DNA from: Saprospiraceae bacterium
GTDB lineage: Bacteria > Bacteroidota > Bacteroidia > Chitinophagales > Saprospiraceae
Direction: 5' to 3'
DNA length: 11,615 nucleotides
NCBI GenBank assembly: GCA_007125435.1
Contig: SLDF01000127.1
Location: 1 to 11,615 of the forward strand
In this document: positions 1 to 6,804 of the stretch, one piece after another
How positions within the stretch are numbered: the stretch's first letter is position 1
How the letters are laid out: every line of letters begins with the position of its first letter
Program-made: the position numbers and the translations under genes
The notes under the pieces: generated by a model
The model's input: the letters and a program-made list of their open reading frames with translations, nothing else
Told to the model about the DNA's origin: nothing
Database searches by the model: none

Positions 1-17
1 AAACATACACCTAACTA

Positions 18-45
18 GCAGCTTGCAGCTTGAAACTTGCAGCTA
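18..45. repeat. Short tandem heptamer repeat (GCAGCTT-like)
   Basis: Four consecutive 7-base units are visible: GCAGCTT, GCAGCTT, GAAACTT, GCAGCTA. The first two are identical, the third differs at two positions and the fourth at one. The repeat lies directly upstream of the structured element beginning near 58. It could be a small intergenic microsatellite or the edge of a larger repeat that starts before the window. No function can be assigned. Confidence 0.6.
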
Positions 46-57
46 AATACTATATTC

Positions 58-215
58 TGCGTGAGGGATAGAAGCGATATGAGCTATATATCTATGGTTA
101 GTGGAGCACAGATGTGTCGGCGACTGGAAAAAGCCGAACATCATCTGTAGCGACACTCCATAGAGATGTAGTGAATACAAGCGAATAGCCCGACCCGAAG
201 GGGCACGCCCCAAAA
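58..215 (+). ncRNA. Putative structured non-coding RNA or RNA-like intergenic element
   Basis: This non-coding stretch folds into a long imperfect hairpin. TCTATGG (91-97) pairs with CCATAGA (158-164), AGTG (100-103) with CACT (154-157), ACAGATG (108-114) with CATCTGT (142-148), and TGT/CGGC (115-121) with GCCG/ACA (133-140), leaving an 11-base loop at 122-132. The hairpin is flanked by GAGGGATAGAAGCG (63-76) on the left and by AGCGAATAGCCCGACCCG (180-197) and GGGG-CACG-CCCC (200-211) on the right. From memory, flanks of this kind (GAGGGAUNGAAG ... CCCGACCCG ... GGGGCACGCCCC) recur between genes in Bacteroidota, possibly as a catalogued motif such as Flavo-1. I cannot confirm that name without a covariance-model search. 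Strand is assumed from the remembered motif orientation. No U-tract terminator follows, so the exact ends are uncertain. Confidence 0.55.
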
Positions 216-312
216 ACTCTACTAAAACAGAATACCATGAAAGTAAAAGAGAAAGGACATTGATCAGCCAACCTGCCTGAGAAGATTACAAATTTTCCCG
301 TTTAAATCTTTT
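216..312. other. Intergenic spacer upstream of scpA
   Basis: This spacer joins the putative RNA element to the scpA promoter box. It holds only an 8-codon ATG-initiated reading frame (237-263) with no supporting signal. I see no convincing -33 element at the usual distance from the box at 313, no hairpin terminator and no gene. Confidence 0.5.
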
Positions 313-320
313 TATATTTG
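313..320 (+). promoter_or_regulatory. Bacteroidota-type -7 promoter box for scpA
   Basis: TATATTTG matches the TAnnTTTG -7 consensus of the Bacteroidota housekeeping sigma factor exactly. No clear TTG/TTTG -33 element sits about 19 bases upstream. Transcription would start around 325-328, leaving only a few bases before the scpA ATG at 330, so the mRNA would be nearly leaderless. This fits the lack of a Shine-Dalgarno site there. Confidence 0.45.
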
Positions 321-329
321 CAGTTATAT

Positions 330-1070
330 ATGAGTTTTCAGATTAAGATACCGGTGTTTGAGGGTCCGTTTGACCTTTTGTTATTCTTCATTGAGAGGGA
401 TGAGCTGGATATTTATAATATTCCTGTGGCGAAGATCACCAATGATTTTTTGGACTATATCCGTCAGATGGAAGATTTGAATATTGATCTGGCTAGTGAG
501 TTTATGCTGGTGGCGGCCACACTAATGAAGATAAAGGCTAAGATGCTACTGCCGAGAAAAGAAGTGGATGAGTTTGGTAATGAGGTGGACCCCAGGGAGG
601 AGCTGGCGCAAAAGCTGGTCGAATACAGAAAATACAAAGCCATCATAGAGGAACTCCAGGAAATGGAGCATGATCGGATGCTGAAGTTTGCCAGAGGCAA
701 TGTTACGGCTGAGCTTAAATCACTTTCGCAGAAGGCAATGGTCGACTCAGAATGGGAATCTCTGACACTCTATCGACTGCTGAAGGCATATGAAAGGGTT
801 ATGAACCGGTATGAAAATCGTAAATCAAAGACGATTCATCGGATCAGACAATACAACTATACCATCGAAAATCAACAAGTCTATATCATGGAAAACGTGA
901 GTAAAAAGAAGAGAGCATCATTCACAGACTTGTTTGAAAAGCTGGAAAATAGGATACATGCAATTATTACCTTTCTGGCATTGCTAGAATTGCTCAATTT
1001 GCAAAGTATAAAAGTCAGGCAGGGAGAGGGTTTGAATAATTTCTGGATAGAAAAGGCAGAAACTGAATAA
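330..1070 (+). CDS. scpA: Segregation and condensation protein A (kleisin)
   Basis: ScpA is the kleisin subunit of the bacterial SMC-ScpAB condensin; it bridges SMC heads and binds ScpB to help compact and segregate the chromosome in the cytoplasm. The 246-residue protein is full length for the family. The N-terminus has the hallmark PVFEGPFDLLLFFIERDELDI followed by IPVAKITNDFLDYI, the helical SMC-neck-binding domain. The middle is charged and helical (KMLLPRKEVDEFG ... LAQKLVEYRKYK). The C-terminus, with FTDLFEKL, FLALLELL and a closing INFW-like FWIEKA segment, is the winged-helix domain contacting the SMC cap. I chose the ATG at 330; a TTG at 318 is in frame but falls inside the -7 promoter box and would add only four residues. 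No scpB or smc gene is visible nearby. The next gene is 347 bases away, so scpA appears to be the end of its transcript. Confidence 0.95.
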   Translation: MSFQIKIPVFEGPFDLLLFFIERDELDIYNIPVAKITNDFLDYIRQMEDLNIDLASEFMLVAATLMKIKAKMLLPRKEVDEFGNEVDPREELAQKLVEYRKYKAIIEELQEMEHDRMLKFARGNVTAELKSLSQKAMVDSEWESLTLYRLLKAYERVMNRYENRKSKTIHRIRQYNYTIENQQVYIMENVSKKKRASFTDLFEKLENRIHAIITFLALLELLNLQSIKVRQGEGLNNFWIEKAETE

Positions 1071-1110
1071 AGCCAACGTTAAAAATTGCCGCAGCAGCAG
1101 GAATAAAAAA

Positions 1111-1155
1111 ATAAGACCGACCTCAGAAATCCCCCAAATCTGAAATCGGCCTTAT
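1111..1155. terminator. Imperfect long stem-loop downstream of scpA, possible terminator
   Basis: ATAAGaCCGAccTCAGA (1111-1127) faces TCTGAaaTCGGcCTTAT (1139-1155), with 14 of 17 positions pairing around an 11-base loop that includes five C. It begins 40 bases after the scpA stop codon, which suits a transcription end. The + strand lacks a U-tract after the stem. An A-rich run directly upstream (1102-1111) would give a U-tract on the opposite strand, but no leftward gene is seen that would need it. It could also be a structured element of another kind. Confidence 0.4.
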
Positions 1156-1156
1156 G

Positions 1157-1184
1157 GGCTAAAGAGCCATGCGTACATAACGCA
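1157..1184. other. Two small adjacent hairpins
   Basis: GGCT-AAAG-AGCC (1157-1168) and TGCGT-ACATA-ACGCA (1170-1184) follow the larger stem-loop with one-base gaps. Each has a perfect short stem (4 and 5 bp) and a small loop. Together with the upstream hairpin they make three stacked stems in 74 bases, which may act as one structured unit at the end of the scpA transcript. Confidence 0.35.
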
Positions 1185-1417
1185 CTTCTCAATATATATT
1201 GTATGCATATACCTTGCCAAACTGTAAAACACGACCCATTACATAAAAATTTAACATATTTTTTTATCGCTTGAGCATTTTGTGGTACATTTTATATCTA
1301 TTGTAAGGTCAATTGATTACATTTAGGACTAAAATATAATATTAGAGTTTTTCAACACTCTTTTTTATTTCGTATTTCAGGTGAATTTTGTGTGTTGGTT
1401 GAAATAAGAAAATCAAA

Positions 1418-4126
1418 GTGAAGTATAAATATTCAGAGATCAAGGATGGCCATTCTGTCAGAGGCTATGAGTTTTCCAACAAAATAACACAATTATTAAA
1501 TGTTGGTGGATGGGAAATGATTCCTTCCACAGGAGAGGTTTTTTGGACGAAGACAACAAGGGAAATTCACGAAGTCGACTCAGACTTCAGTCCTACTTTG
1601 GAGACAGCGATAGGATTTTATAAAGAAGAGTATAGAGACAAGCTGAAAGCAATATTAGAGGACGCAGTATCTAAGGAAAAGCCATTTGATGAGACACTAG
1701 AAATCGTCACAGCCTTAGGTACTGAAAAGTATGTCCACATTAAAGGGCTAGCAGAGTTTGAAGATGGCAAGTGTGTAAAGCTTTTTGGTATTATAGAAGA
1801 TGTCACGAGCAATATCAAAGAAAAGCTTAGAAACCAATTAAGTGGTGAGAGTTTTAGGTTAGCATTCGAGTACGCTTCTACCGGTATGGCCATTATCGGC
1901 CTAGAGGGTTATTTTGTGAGGTCTAACATCAGTCTTTCGCGAATCATTGGATATACTCAATTAGAGCTAGCTAAGCAAAGAATAGATCAAATCACTTTTG
2001 AAAAGGATATAAAAAATGATGCTTACTTGCTCAATCAAGTACTGGAAGGCGAGTTGGATAATTACAGTATAGTGAAGCGGCTGATACATATCAATGGACA
2101 ACTCATATTTGTCAAGCTGAGTGTTTCTTTAGTAAGAGACAGTCTTAATAACCCCAGGTACTTTATATACCAATTTACAGATATTTCAGCTCAGAAGCAA
2201 GCAGAAGAAGAGGCCGCAAAAGTAAATGAGCGTCTTCGTCTCATTATAAAAGGATCTCAGGCCGGCTGGTGGGACTGGGACCTAAAGGAAGAGTTACCTT
2301 ATTTTTCAGACACTTGGTATGAGATGCTTGGCTATACATCAGCGGAAGATAAAGAAAATATAAAAAGCTGGAAAGACATCAGCGAGGATCAACTAAGTGA
2401 GGAGTATAACAACTTTCTAGAGCACCTTCTTAATAAGGATGAAGATAAGTTTACAACAGATTTCAAGCTAAGACATAAGAATGGTCATTATTTAATCGTC
2501 AAATCCAATGGCTATATACTAAAAGATCAAGATGGTATACCAGTACGAATAACCGGTACAGACGTGGACATAACGGAGGCGTTAGAAAAAGAGCGACAGT
2601 TTGAGGGTATATTCAACTCAAGCTTTCAGTTTGTAGGCTTATTAAAGAGGGATGGCACTATTATAGAAGCCAATAATACTCTACTCAAATTTGCAAATGC
2701 AAATAAAGAAGATGCGATCGGAAAGAAGCTATGGGCGTCCCCTTGCTGGCCTCAGACCGAGGAAGCTGTTAACAGATTAAAGAAAAGCATCCATATTGTT
2801 GCCTCCGGTGAGGTTGACCGATTTATTGTCACAACAACATCCAAGGAGGGAAAAACAATCACCATTGACTTCTCGATGAAACCTGTATTCGATGAAGATG
2901 GTAAAGTAACTCAACTCATTCCCGAAGGTCGTAATATATCATCACAACTCAAAGCACAAAAGGCTCTGGAAGAAAGTGAGGCACGTTGGAAATTTGCACT
3001 GGAAGGTTCTGGTGATGGTGTCTGGGATTGGCATATGCTAAAACAAGAAATTTATTACTCTGAGACCTGGAAAGAAATGCTGGGTTATGCATACCACGAA
3101 ATTCCTAACCATGTCAATATTTGGCAAGATTTAGCGCATCCTGATGATCTGGAGACAGTGGTAAAATCTCTCAATGATTACTTAGATGGTAAAAGCTCTA
3201 GTTACTTGCAGGAATATCGCATTCGACATAAAGATGGCCATTATATCTGGGTGCTGGATCGAGGTAAGATCATAGAATACAATGAGGATGGTAAACCTAC
3301 AAGAATGATAGGTACTCATACAGATATAACGAATCAGAAAGAGACAGAGTTTCAGCTTAAAGAGACTATTAGTCTGGTCAGCAATCAAAACAATAGGCTT
3401 CTAAATTTTGCCCATATTGTATCTCACAATCTGCGTTCACACTCAGGCAACATCCATATGTTACTTGATTTTATGGAAAATGAGGTAAATGATGATGAAA
3501 AAGCCAATTTATTCGAAATGCTCAGATTGGCTTCAAATCAGTTAACTGAGACCATCAATAACCTCAATGAAGTGGTCGCTATACAAACAAACCTCAACTA
3601 TACCAAACATGAAAAGAGTCTCAAAAAAGAAGTACAGGGGATAATCAATAACCTTAAAGGAATCATCAGGTCAACAAATGCTGAGGTCAATATAAAGTTT
3701 AAAGAAGATGTCAAAATATTGACAGAGCCCTCATATCTTGAAAGTATCCTTCTCAATCTGATCAATAATGCGATTAAATATAGATCGCCACATCGGCCAC
3801 CTGTCATTAATATTGACTGTATAGAATCCAATCATTACTACGTCTTAAAGGTGGAAGATAACGGTCTTGGTATCAATTTAGACATCCATAAAGATAAAAT
3901 CTTCGGTATGTATAAGACCTTCCATGGAAATAAGGACGCTAGAGGTATAGGTCTATTCATTACAAAAAGTCAAATCGAAGCGATGGGAGGCTACATTGAA
4001 GTAGAAAGTGAGGTCGATGCAGGTACTACGTTTTCTGTTTACTTTCCCAAAAGAGAGTATATAGAAAAAGAAGGCGATGGCACAGAAGTGGGATATGAAC
4101 AAAAATCATCCTATGAGATTTCCTAA
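1418..4126 (+). CDS. Soluble multi-PAS sensor histidine kinase
   Basis: This 902-residue two-component sensor kinase probably senses an intracellular cue, autophosphorylates on histidine and passes the phosphate to a response regulator. It carries five PAS/PAC units, at about 25-135, 145-262, 270-393, 394-512 and 518-643. The third and fifth are PAS_3-like and resemble each other (WWDWD at 284 and VWDWH at 535; RHKNGHY/RHKDGHY; GTDVDIT/GTHTDIT). The catalytic core has an H-box SHNLRSH with phospho-acceptor H670, N-box LLNLINNAIKYR near 778, G1 DNGLGI near 814 and G2 RGIGLF near 843. There is no signal peptide, transmembrane segment or receiver domain, so it should be cytoplasmic. The GTG at 1418 is the first start after an in-frame TGA at 1400; the next Met (residue 34) would cut into the first PAS domain. 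No response regulator is adjacent, so it is an orphan kinase here, flanked by gaps of 347 and 166 bases. Confidence 0.9.
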   Translation: MKYKYSEIKDGHSVRGYEFSNKITQLLNVGGWEMIPSTGEVFWTKTTREIHEVDSDFSPTLETAIGFYKEEYRDKLKAILEDAVSKEKPFDETLEIVTALGTEKYVHIKGLAEFEDGKCVKLFGIIEDVTSNIKEKLRNQLSGESFRLAFEYASTGMAIIGLEGYFVRSNISLSRIIGYTQLELAKQRIDQITFEKDIKNDAYLLNQVLEGELDNYSIVKRLIHINGQLIFVKLSVSLVRDSLNNPRYFIYQFTDISAQKQAEEEAAKVNERLRLIIKGSQAGWWDWDLKEELPYFSDTWYEMLGYTSAEDKENIKSWKDISEDQLSEEYNNFLEHLLNKDEDKFTTDFKLRHKNGHYLIVKSNGYILKDQDGIPVRITGTDVDITEALEKERQFEGIFNSSFQFVGLLKRDGTIIEANNTLLKFANANKEDAIGKKLWASPCWPQTEEAVNRLKKSIHIVASGEVDRFIVTTTSKEGKTITIDFSMKPVFDEDGKVTQLIPEGRNISSQLKAQKALEESEARWKFALEGSGDGVWDWHMLKQEIYYSETWKEMLGYAYHEIPNHVNIWQDLAHPDDLETVVKSLNDYLDGKSSSYLQEYRIRHKDGHYIWVLDRGKIIEYNEDGKPTRMIGTHTDITNQKETEFQLKETISLVSNQNNRLLNFAHIVSHNLRSHSGNIHMLLDFMENEVNDDEKANLFEMLRLASNQLTETINNLNEVVAIQTNLNYTKHEKSLKKEVQGIINNLKGIIRSTNAEVNIKFKEDVKILTEPSYLESILLNLINNAIKYRSPHRPPVINIDCIESNHYYVLKVEDNGLGINLDIHKDKIFGMYKTFHGNKDARGIGLFITKSQIEAMGGYIEVESEVDAGTTFSVYFPKREYIEKEGDGTEVGYEQKSSYEIS

Positions 4127-4158
4127 ATTTCTCCTAAGTTTGCCCCACATTTTCGGTA

Positions 4159-4188
4159 TTGTTAGAAGTATTATTATCCTTAATCTTG
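4159..4188 (+). promoter_or_regulatory. Candidate promoter for the epimerase-glycosyltransferase pair
   Basis: TTG (4159-4161) and TAATCTTG (4181-4188) are separated by exactly 19 bases, the typical spacing of the Bacteroidota -33/-7 elements. The -7 box differs from TAnnTTTG by one base. Transcription would start near 4195 and leave a leader of about 98 bases before the ATG at 4293. It lies in the 166-base gap after the kinase gene, which shows no obvious terminator hairpin, so readthrough from upstream is also possible. Confidence 0.35.
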
Positions 4189-4292
4189 CACAGAGCAAAC
4201 TATGAGTTGATTAATTCGAAAGGCGATATCGCAAATGTAGATACAAGGTCAGATTGATCAAGTGCATGTGAATATTAAAATCAAATTCCTAT

Positions 4293-5351
4293 ATGTCTGT
4301 AATACATTTGGTTTCTGGAGGCTGTGGGTTTGTAGGTCGTAATCTTGTCAAACGATTATTACAAACGACACAGGATTATTTCTTTGTAGTAGATGACCTG
4401 TCCACAGGAACGGCACCCGAACATTGGCTTGAGGGTGCTTCAGGAACAGAAAAAGCCGTGGGACTCAAAGCCTATGGCCCTGGAGGTAGGCTTTTATTCC
4501 TACATTCAGACTTTAGGACATTTCTCAGAGATATTCAAGACAATGCCAACCTTCTAAAAGAACGCTATAATCTTCCATTCGATAGATTTACAAATATATA
4601 CCATTTTGCAGCGATCGTGGGTGGAAGGGCAAAGATAGATGGTGACCCAATGATGGTAGCATTAGACCTAAGCATAGATGCCGAATTTTTCTACTGGGTA
4701 TGTAATTACAAGCCGGAAAGGGTGCTGTTTCCAAGCTCTTCGGCAGCTTATCCGGTAGATTTACAATCGGATGAGGGTGCTGTAGCACTTAAGGAGTCTG
4801 ACATATCTTTTGAGTCCAGGCTAGGTCAACCTGATATGACGTATGGCTGGAGCAAATTAACCGGAGAATATCTGGCACAGATTGCAGCGAGACATTATGG
4901 GATTTCTGTAGCATGTGTTAGGCCATTTTCAGGCTATGGGGAAGATCAAGACCTGACTTACCCTATACCTGCTATAGCTGCCAGAGCAGCTGCAAAAGAG
5001 GATCCATTCGAAGTATGGGGAACAGGTCAGCAAGGTAGAGATTTTGTACACATAGATGACTGCATTGATGCCATCCTCATGGCCATGGATAATGTTCACG
5101 ATGGCTCGGCCATTAATATTGGTTCGGGAAGATTAACATCGTTTCTCGAGATCATTGATATTTTTACAGATATAGCAGGATATAAACCAACAATAAAGCC
5201 TCTCTTGCATAAGCCTGTTGGAGTACATGCCAGACATGCGGATATGTCTTACGTATCAAACACCTTTGACTGGAAACCTAAGATATCTATCAGAGAAGGT
5301 ATGGAAAGGGTGTACAAGAAAGCTTTAGAAAGGCTTGACAATAAAGCCTAA
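4293..5351 (+). CDS. NAD(P)-dependent sugar-nucleotide epimerase/dehydratase (extended SDR)
   Basis: The 352-residue protein belongs to the extended short-chain dehydrogenase/reductase family that oxidises and rearranges NDP-sugars in the cytoplasm, as in UDP-glucose 4-epimerase, GDP-mannose 3,5-epimerase and dTDP-glucose 4,6-dehydratase. It has the Rossmann dinucleotide motif GGCGFVG (residues 9-15), an acidic end of beta-2 (VVDDLSTGT), HFAAIVGG, the serine strand PSSSAAYP (147-154) and the catalytic YGWSK with Y184 and K188. Substrate-side segments VRPFSGYGEDQD and GTGQQGRDFVHIDD follow. An insert of about 30 residues after the second strand (near ASGTEKAVGLKAYGPGG) is longer than in compact relatives. 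The exact substrate cannot be read from sequence. The start ATG gives the Rossmann motif its usual distance from the N-terminus; no Shine-Dalgarno is evident. It ends 4 bases before the glycosyltransferase gene, so it probably makes a donor sugar for the same glycan. Confidence 0.88.
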   Translation: MSVIHLVSGGCGFVGRNLVKRLLQTTQDYFFVVDDLSTGTAPEHWLEGASGTEKAVGLKAYGPGGRLLFLHSDFRTFLRDIQDNANLLKERYNLPFDRFTNIYHFAAIVGGRAKIDGDPMMVALDLSIDAEFFYWVCNYKPERVLFPSSSAAYPVDLQSDEGAVALKESDISFESRLGQPDMTYGWSKLTGEYLAQIAARHYGISVACVRPFSGYGEDQDLTYPIPAIAARAAAKEDPFEVWGTGQQGRDFVHIDDCIDAILMAMDNVHDGSAINIGSGRLTSFLEIIDIFTDIAGYKPTIKPLLHKPVGVHARHADMSYVSNTFDWKPKISIREGMERVYKKALERLDNKA

Positions 5352-5355
5352 AACT

Positions 5356-6648
5356 ATGCATAAACCACCACCTGTCAAAGTCGTGTGTTTTGGACCCGGA
5401 CCCGTATTTAAGGGCGGCATTTCCAATTACAATACCTCTCTAGCAAAGGCATTAGAAAAACAAGGTGCAGAAGTTCATATTGTAAGCTGGACACAGCAGT
5501 ACCCTTCTATAATACCTAGAGAGTTCAAAGACAAAGCAAGCAAAGGCAACTTGCTTGAAGGTACAAAAATCAAAACAACCTACGTCTGCAACTACAACAA
5601 TCCATTTTCATGGCGAAAGACGGCTCGTTTTATTGCAGATATTGACCCTGATATCGTCATTTTCCAATGGGCTATTGCCATACAAGGTGCACCATTGGGA
5701 TATTTGGCAAGACACATCAAAAAACTGTGCCGAGCGGAAGTCGTATTTGATTGCCACTTGGTCGTGCAGAAAGAAGCTAGTTCTATCGATCGGGTATTCA
5801 CGAAGTATGGACTCAAAATAGCAGATACTTACATCACTCATGCTTACAAGACAGTAGACGAACTCAAAGCAGTATATCCCGACAGAATGTTTGATGTCAA
5901 TGAGACAGGACTAAGAGCTGAAACACAGGTTTCTTCGGTGATTAAATTATACCACCCGGTATATGATTTGTTTAGACCTGATCCTGACTTTTCTGTCAAA
6001 GCAGCCAAATCAGAAATGAACCTTCGTCAACACGTCTTTCTTTTCTTTGGATTTATTAGAAAGTACAAGGGGCTCCATCAGGCGATTGAAGCGTTTAGGA
6101 TATTGGCTAATCAACGAGATGATGTATCCTTGCTCATTGTTGGTGAGTCGTTTTGGAATACGCTTTCAGAAAACAAATGGTCGACCCGAGTAAAGAAAGC
6201 AGTATTCTCCTTTGCCAAGTCTTTACTGTTAAAAAAAGCTGATGATGAGAGGGACTATAACCCGCTGTCGTTGGTAGAGACATATGGACTCCGGGACAAA
6301 GTCCATATTGTCAATGCTTTCGTGCCAAATGAGGAGGTCCATCGATATTTTCAGGTAAGTGACAATATAGTCCTCTTTTATTTAACGGCTACGCCATCAG
6401 GTGTCGAGTCTTTATCTTATAATTTTCATTTACCCGTTCTCGCTACCAGAGTCGGTCATTTTCCCGAGACCATCGAAGATGGCTTCAATGGGTATCTCGC
6501 CAATGATAGAGATATTGATGATATGGCGGCCGTTATGGGTAGGGCCATCTCCCATCCTATTGATCGATCCAATGTGAAAGAAGCAGCTAAAAAGCTGAGT
6601 TGGGAAAATTATGCACAAGCTATATTACAACCTTATCTTGACAGATAA
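5356..6648 (+). CDS. GT4-like (GT-B fold) glycosyltransferase
   Basis: This 430-residue protein looks like a cytoplasmic GT-B glycosyltransferase of the GT4 superfamily, which moves a sugar from an NDP-sugar donor to a lipid-linked or protein acceptor. The N-terminal domain starts with VKVVCFGPGPVFKGGISNYN, containing the glycine-rich acceptor-side GGISNYN loop. The C-terminal donor domain begins at FFGFIRKYKGLHQAIEAF (about residue 227) and has SGVESLSYNFHLPVLATRVG followed by FPETIEDGFNGYL, matching the E-x7-E region and the G-x-P-E block of retaining GT4 enzymes. No signal peptide or obvious membrane helix is seen. I chose the ATG at 5356; an in-frame TTG at 5335 would overlap the epimerase gene and add seven poorly conserved-looking residues. 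The 4-base gap implies one operon and translational coupling with the epimerase. Donor and acceptor are unknown. Confidence 0.87.
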   Translation: MHKPPPVKVVCFGPGPVFKGGISNYNTSLAKALEKQGAEVHIVSWTQQYPSIIPREFKDKASKGNLLEGTKIKTTYVCNYNNPFSWRKTARFIADIDPDIVIFQWAIAIQGAPLGYLARHIKKLCRAEVVFDCHLVVQKEASSIDRVFTKYGLKIADTYITHAYKTVDELKAVYPDRMFDVNETGLRAETQVSSVIKLYHPVYDLFRPDPDFSVKAAKSEMNLRQHVFLFFGFIRKYKGLHQAIEAFRILANQRDDVSLLIVGESFWNTLSENKWSTRVKKAVFSFAKSLLLKKADDERDYNPLSLVETYGLRDKVHIVNAFVPNEEVHRYFQVSDNIVLFYLTATPSGVESLSYNFHLPVLATRVGHFPETIEDGFNGYLANDRDIDDMAAVMGRAISHPIDRSNVKEAAKKLSWENYAQAILQPYLDR

Positions 6649-6804
6649 TGATTTGATGCATGGACTGTAGTAAGCCCAAATGCTAAACAAGCCCAAAAAG
6701 CAATAAATTTATTGATCACTATTGTATTATATTTGATAAAAAAGTGTAATATTTGTGTACAGAAAGTCAAAACGACTTCACTGAATTAGTAACTGAGGTC
6801 TGAT
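6649..6804. promoter_or_regulatory. Intergenic region with promoter-like boxes before the TMTC-like gene
   Basis: This 156-base gap carries TATATTTG (6728-6735), a perfect TAnnTTTG -7 match, and a second box TAATATTTG (6747-6755) with one extra base, preceded 22 bases upstream by TTG (6722-6724). Neither has an ideal -33 partner, so the active start is uncertain. A 5-bp hairpin AAGTC-AAAAC-GACTT (6764-6778) would lie in the leader. The separation suggests that the last two genes form a transcription unit distinct from the epimerase-glycosyltransferase pair. Confidence 0.4.
6795..6798 (+). promoter_or_regulatory. Ribosome binding site (GAGG) of the TMTC-like gene
   Basis: GAGG ends 6 bases before the ATG at 6805. 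This is one of only two purine-rich Shine-Dalgarno-like sites in the window, and it supports this start codon over any internal one. Confidence 0.4.

Larger units (their letters stand above)
1071..1417. other. Intergenic region with stem-loops and AT-rich DNA
   Basis: No gene is visible in this 347-base gap. The first part carries GCAGCAGCAG (1091-1100), an A-rich run, and three consecutive inverted repeats between 1111 and 1184. The rest (about 1185-1380) is very AT-rich, with a perfect 12-base palindrome CAATATATATTG (1190-1201), a TATGCATA palindrome just after it, and T-tracts near 1257-1265 and 1361-1366. Promoter elements for the histidine kinase gene probably lie in the AT-rich half. 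I find only partial matches: TACATTTA at 1318-1325, and GAATTTTG at 1383-1390, each one base off the -7 consensus and without a good -33 partner. Confidence 0.5.

Noticed and set aside
200..216. GGGG-CACG-CCCC followed by AAAAA as a rho-independent terminator
   Set aside because: The stem is only 4 bp and is followed by A, not T, on the + strand. It fits better as part of the structured element.
237..263. Eight-codon ATG reading frame between the RNA element and scpA
   Set aside because: It is too short to distinguish from chance; no ribosome binding site, regulatory codon run or attenuator structure follows it.
318..329. TTG-initiated N-terminal extension of scpA
   Set aside because: It overlaps the TATATTTG promoter box and adds only MQLY before MSFQIKIPVFEG, which already matches the usual start of ScpA.
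464..700. Minus-strand reading frames inside scpA and, likewise, inside the other large genes (for example 1618-1893, 5592-5841, 10407-10688, 11110-11388)
   Set aside because: They lie wholly opposite strongly supported coding sequence, have low-complexity or non-homologous-looking translations, and have no start signals.
1190..1209. Adjacent palindromes CAATATATATTG and TATGCATA as an operator
   Set aside because: Both are pure low-complexity AT palindromes in very AT-rich DNA. They are expected by chance and lie more than 200 bases from the next start codon.
5335..5355. TTG-initiated extension of the glycosyltransferase into the epimerase gene
   Set aside because: The ATG at 5356 gives the usual short lead into the first beta-strand, and the added residues come from overlapping the end of the epimerase frame.
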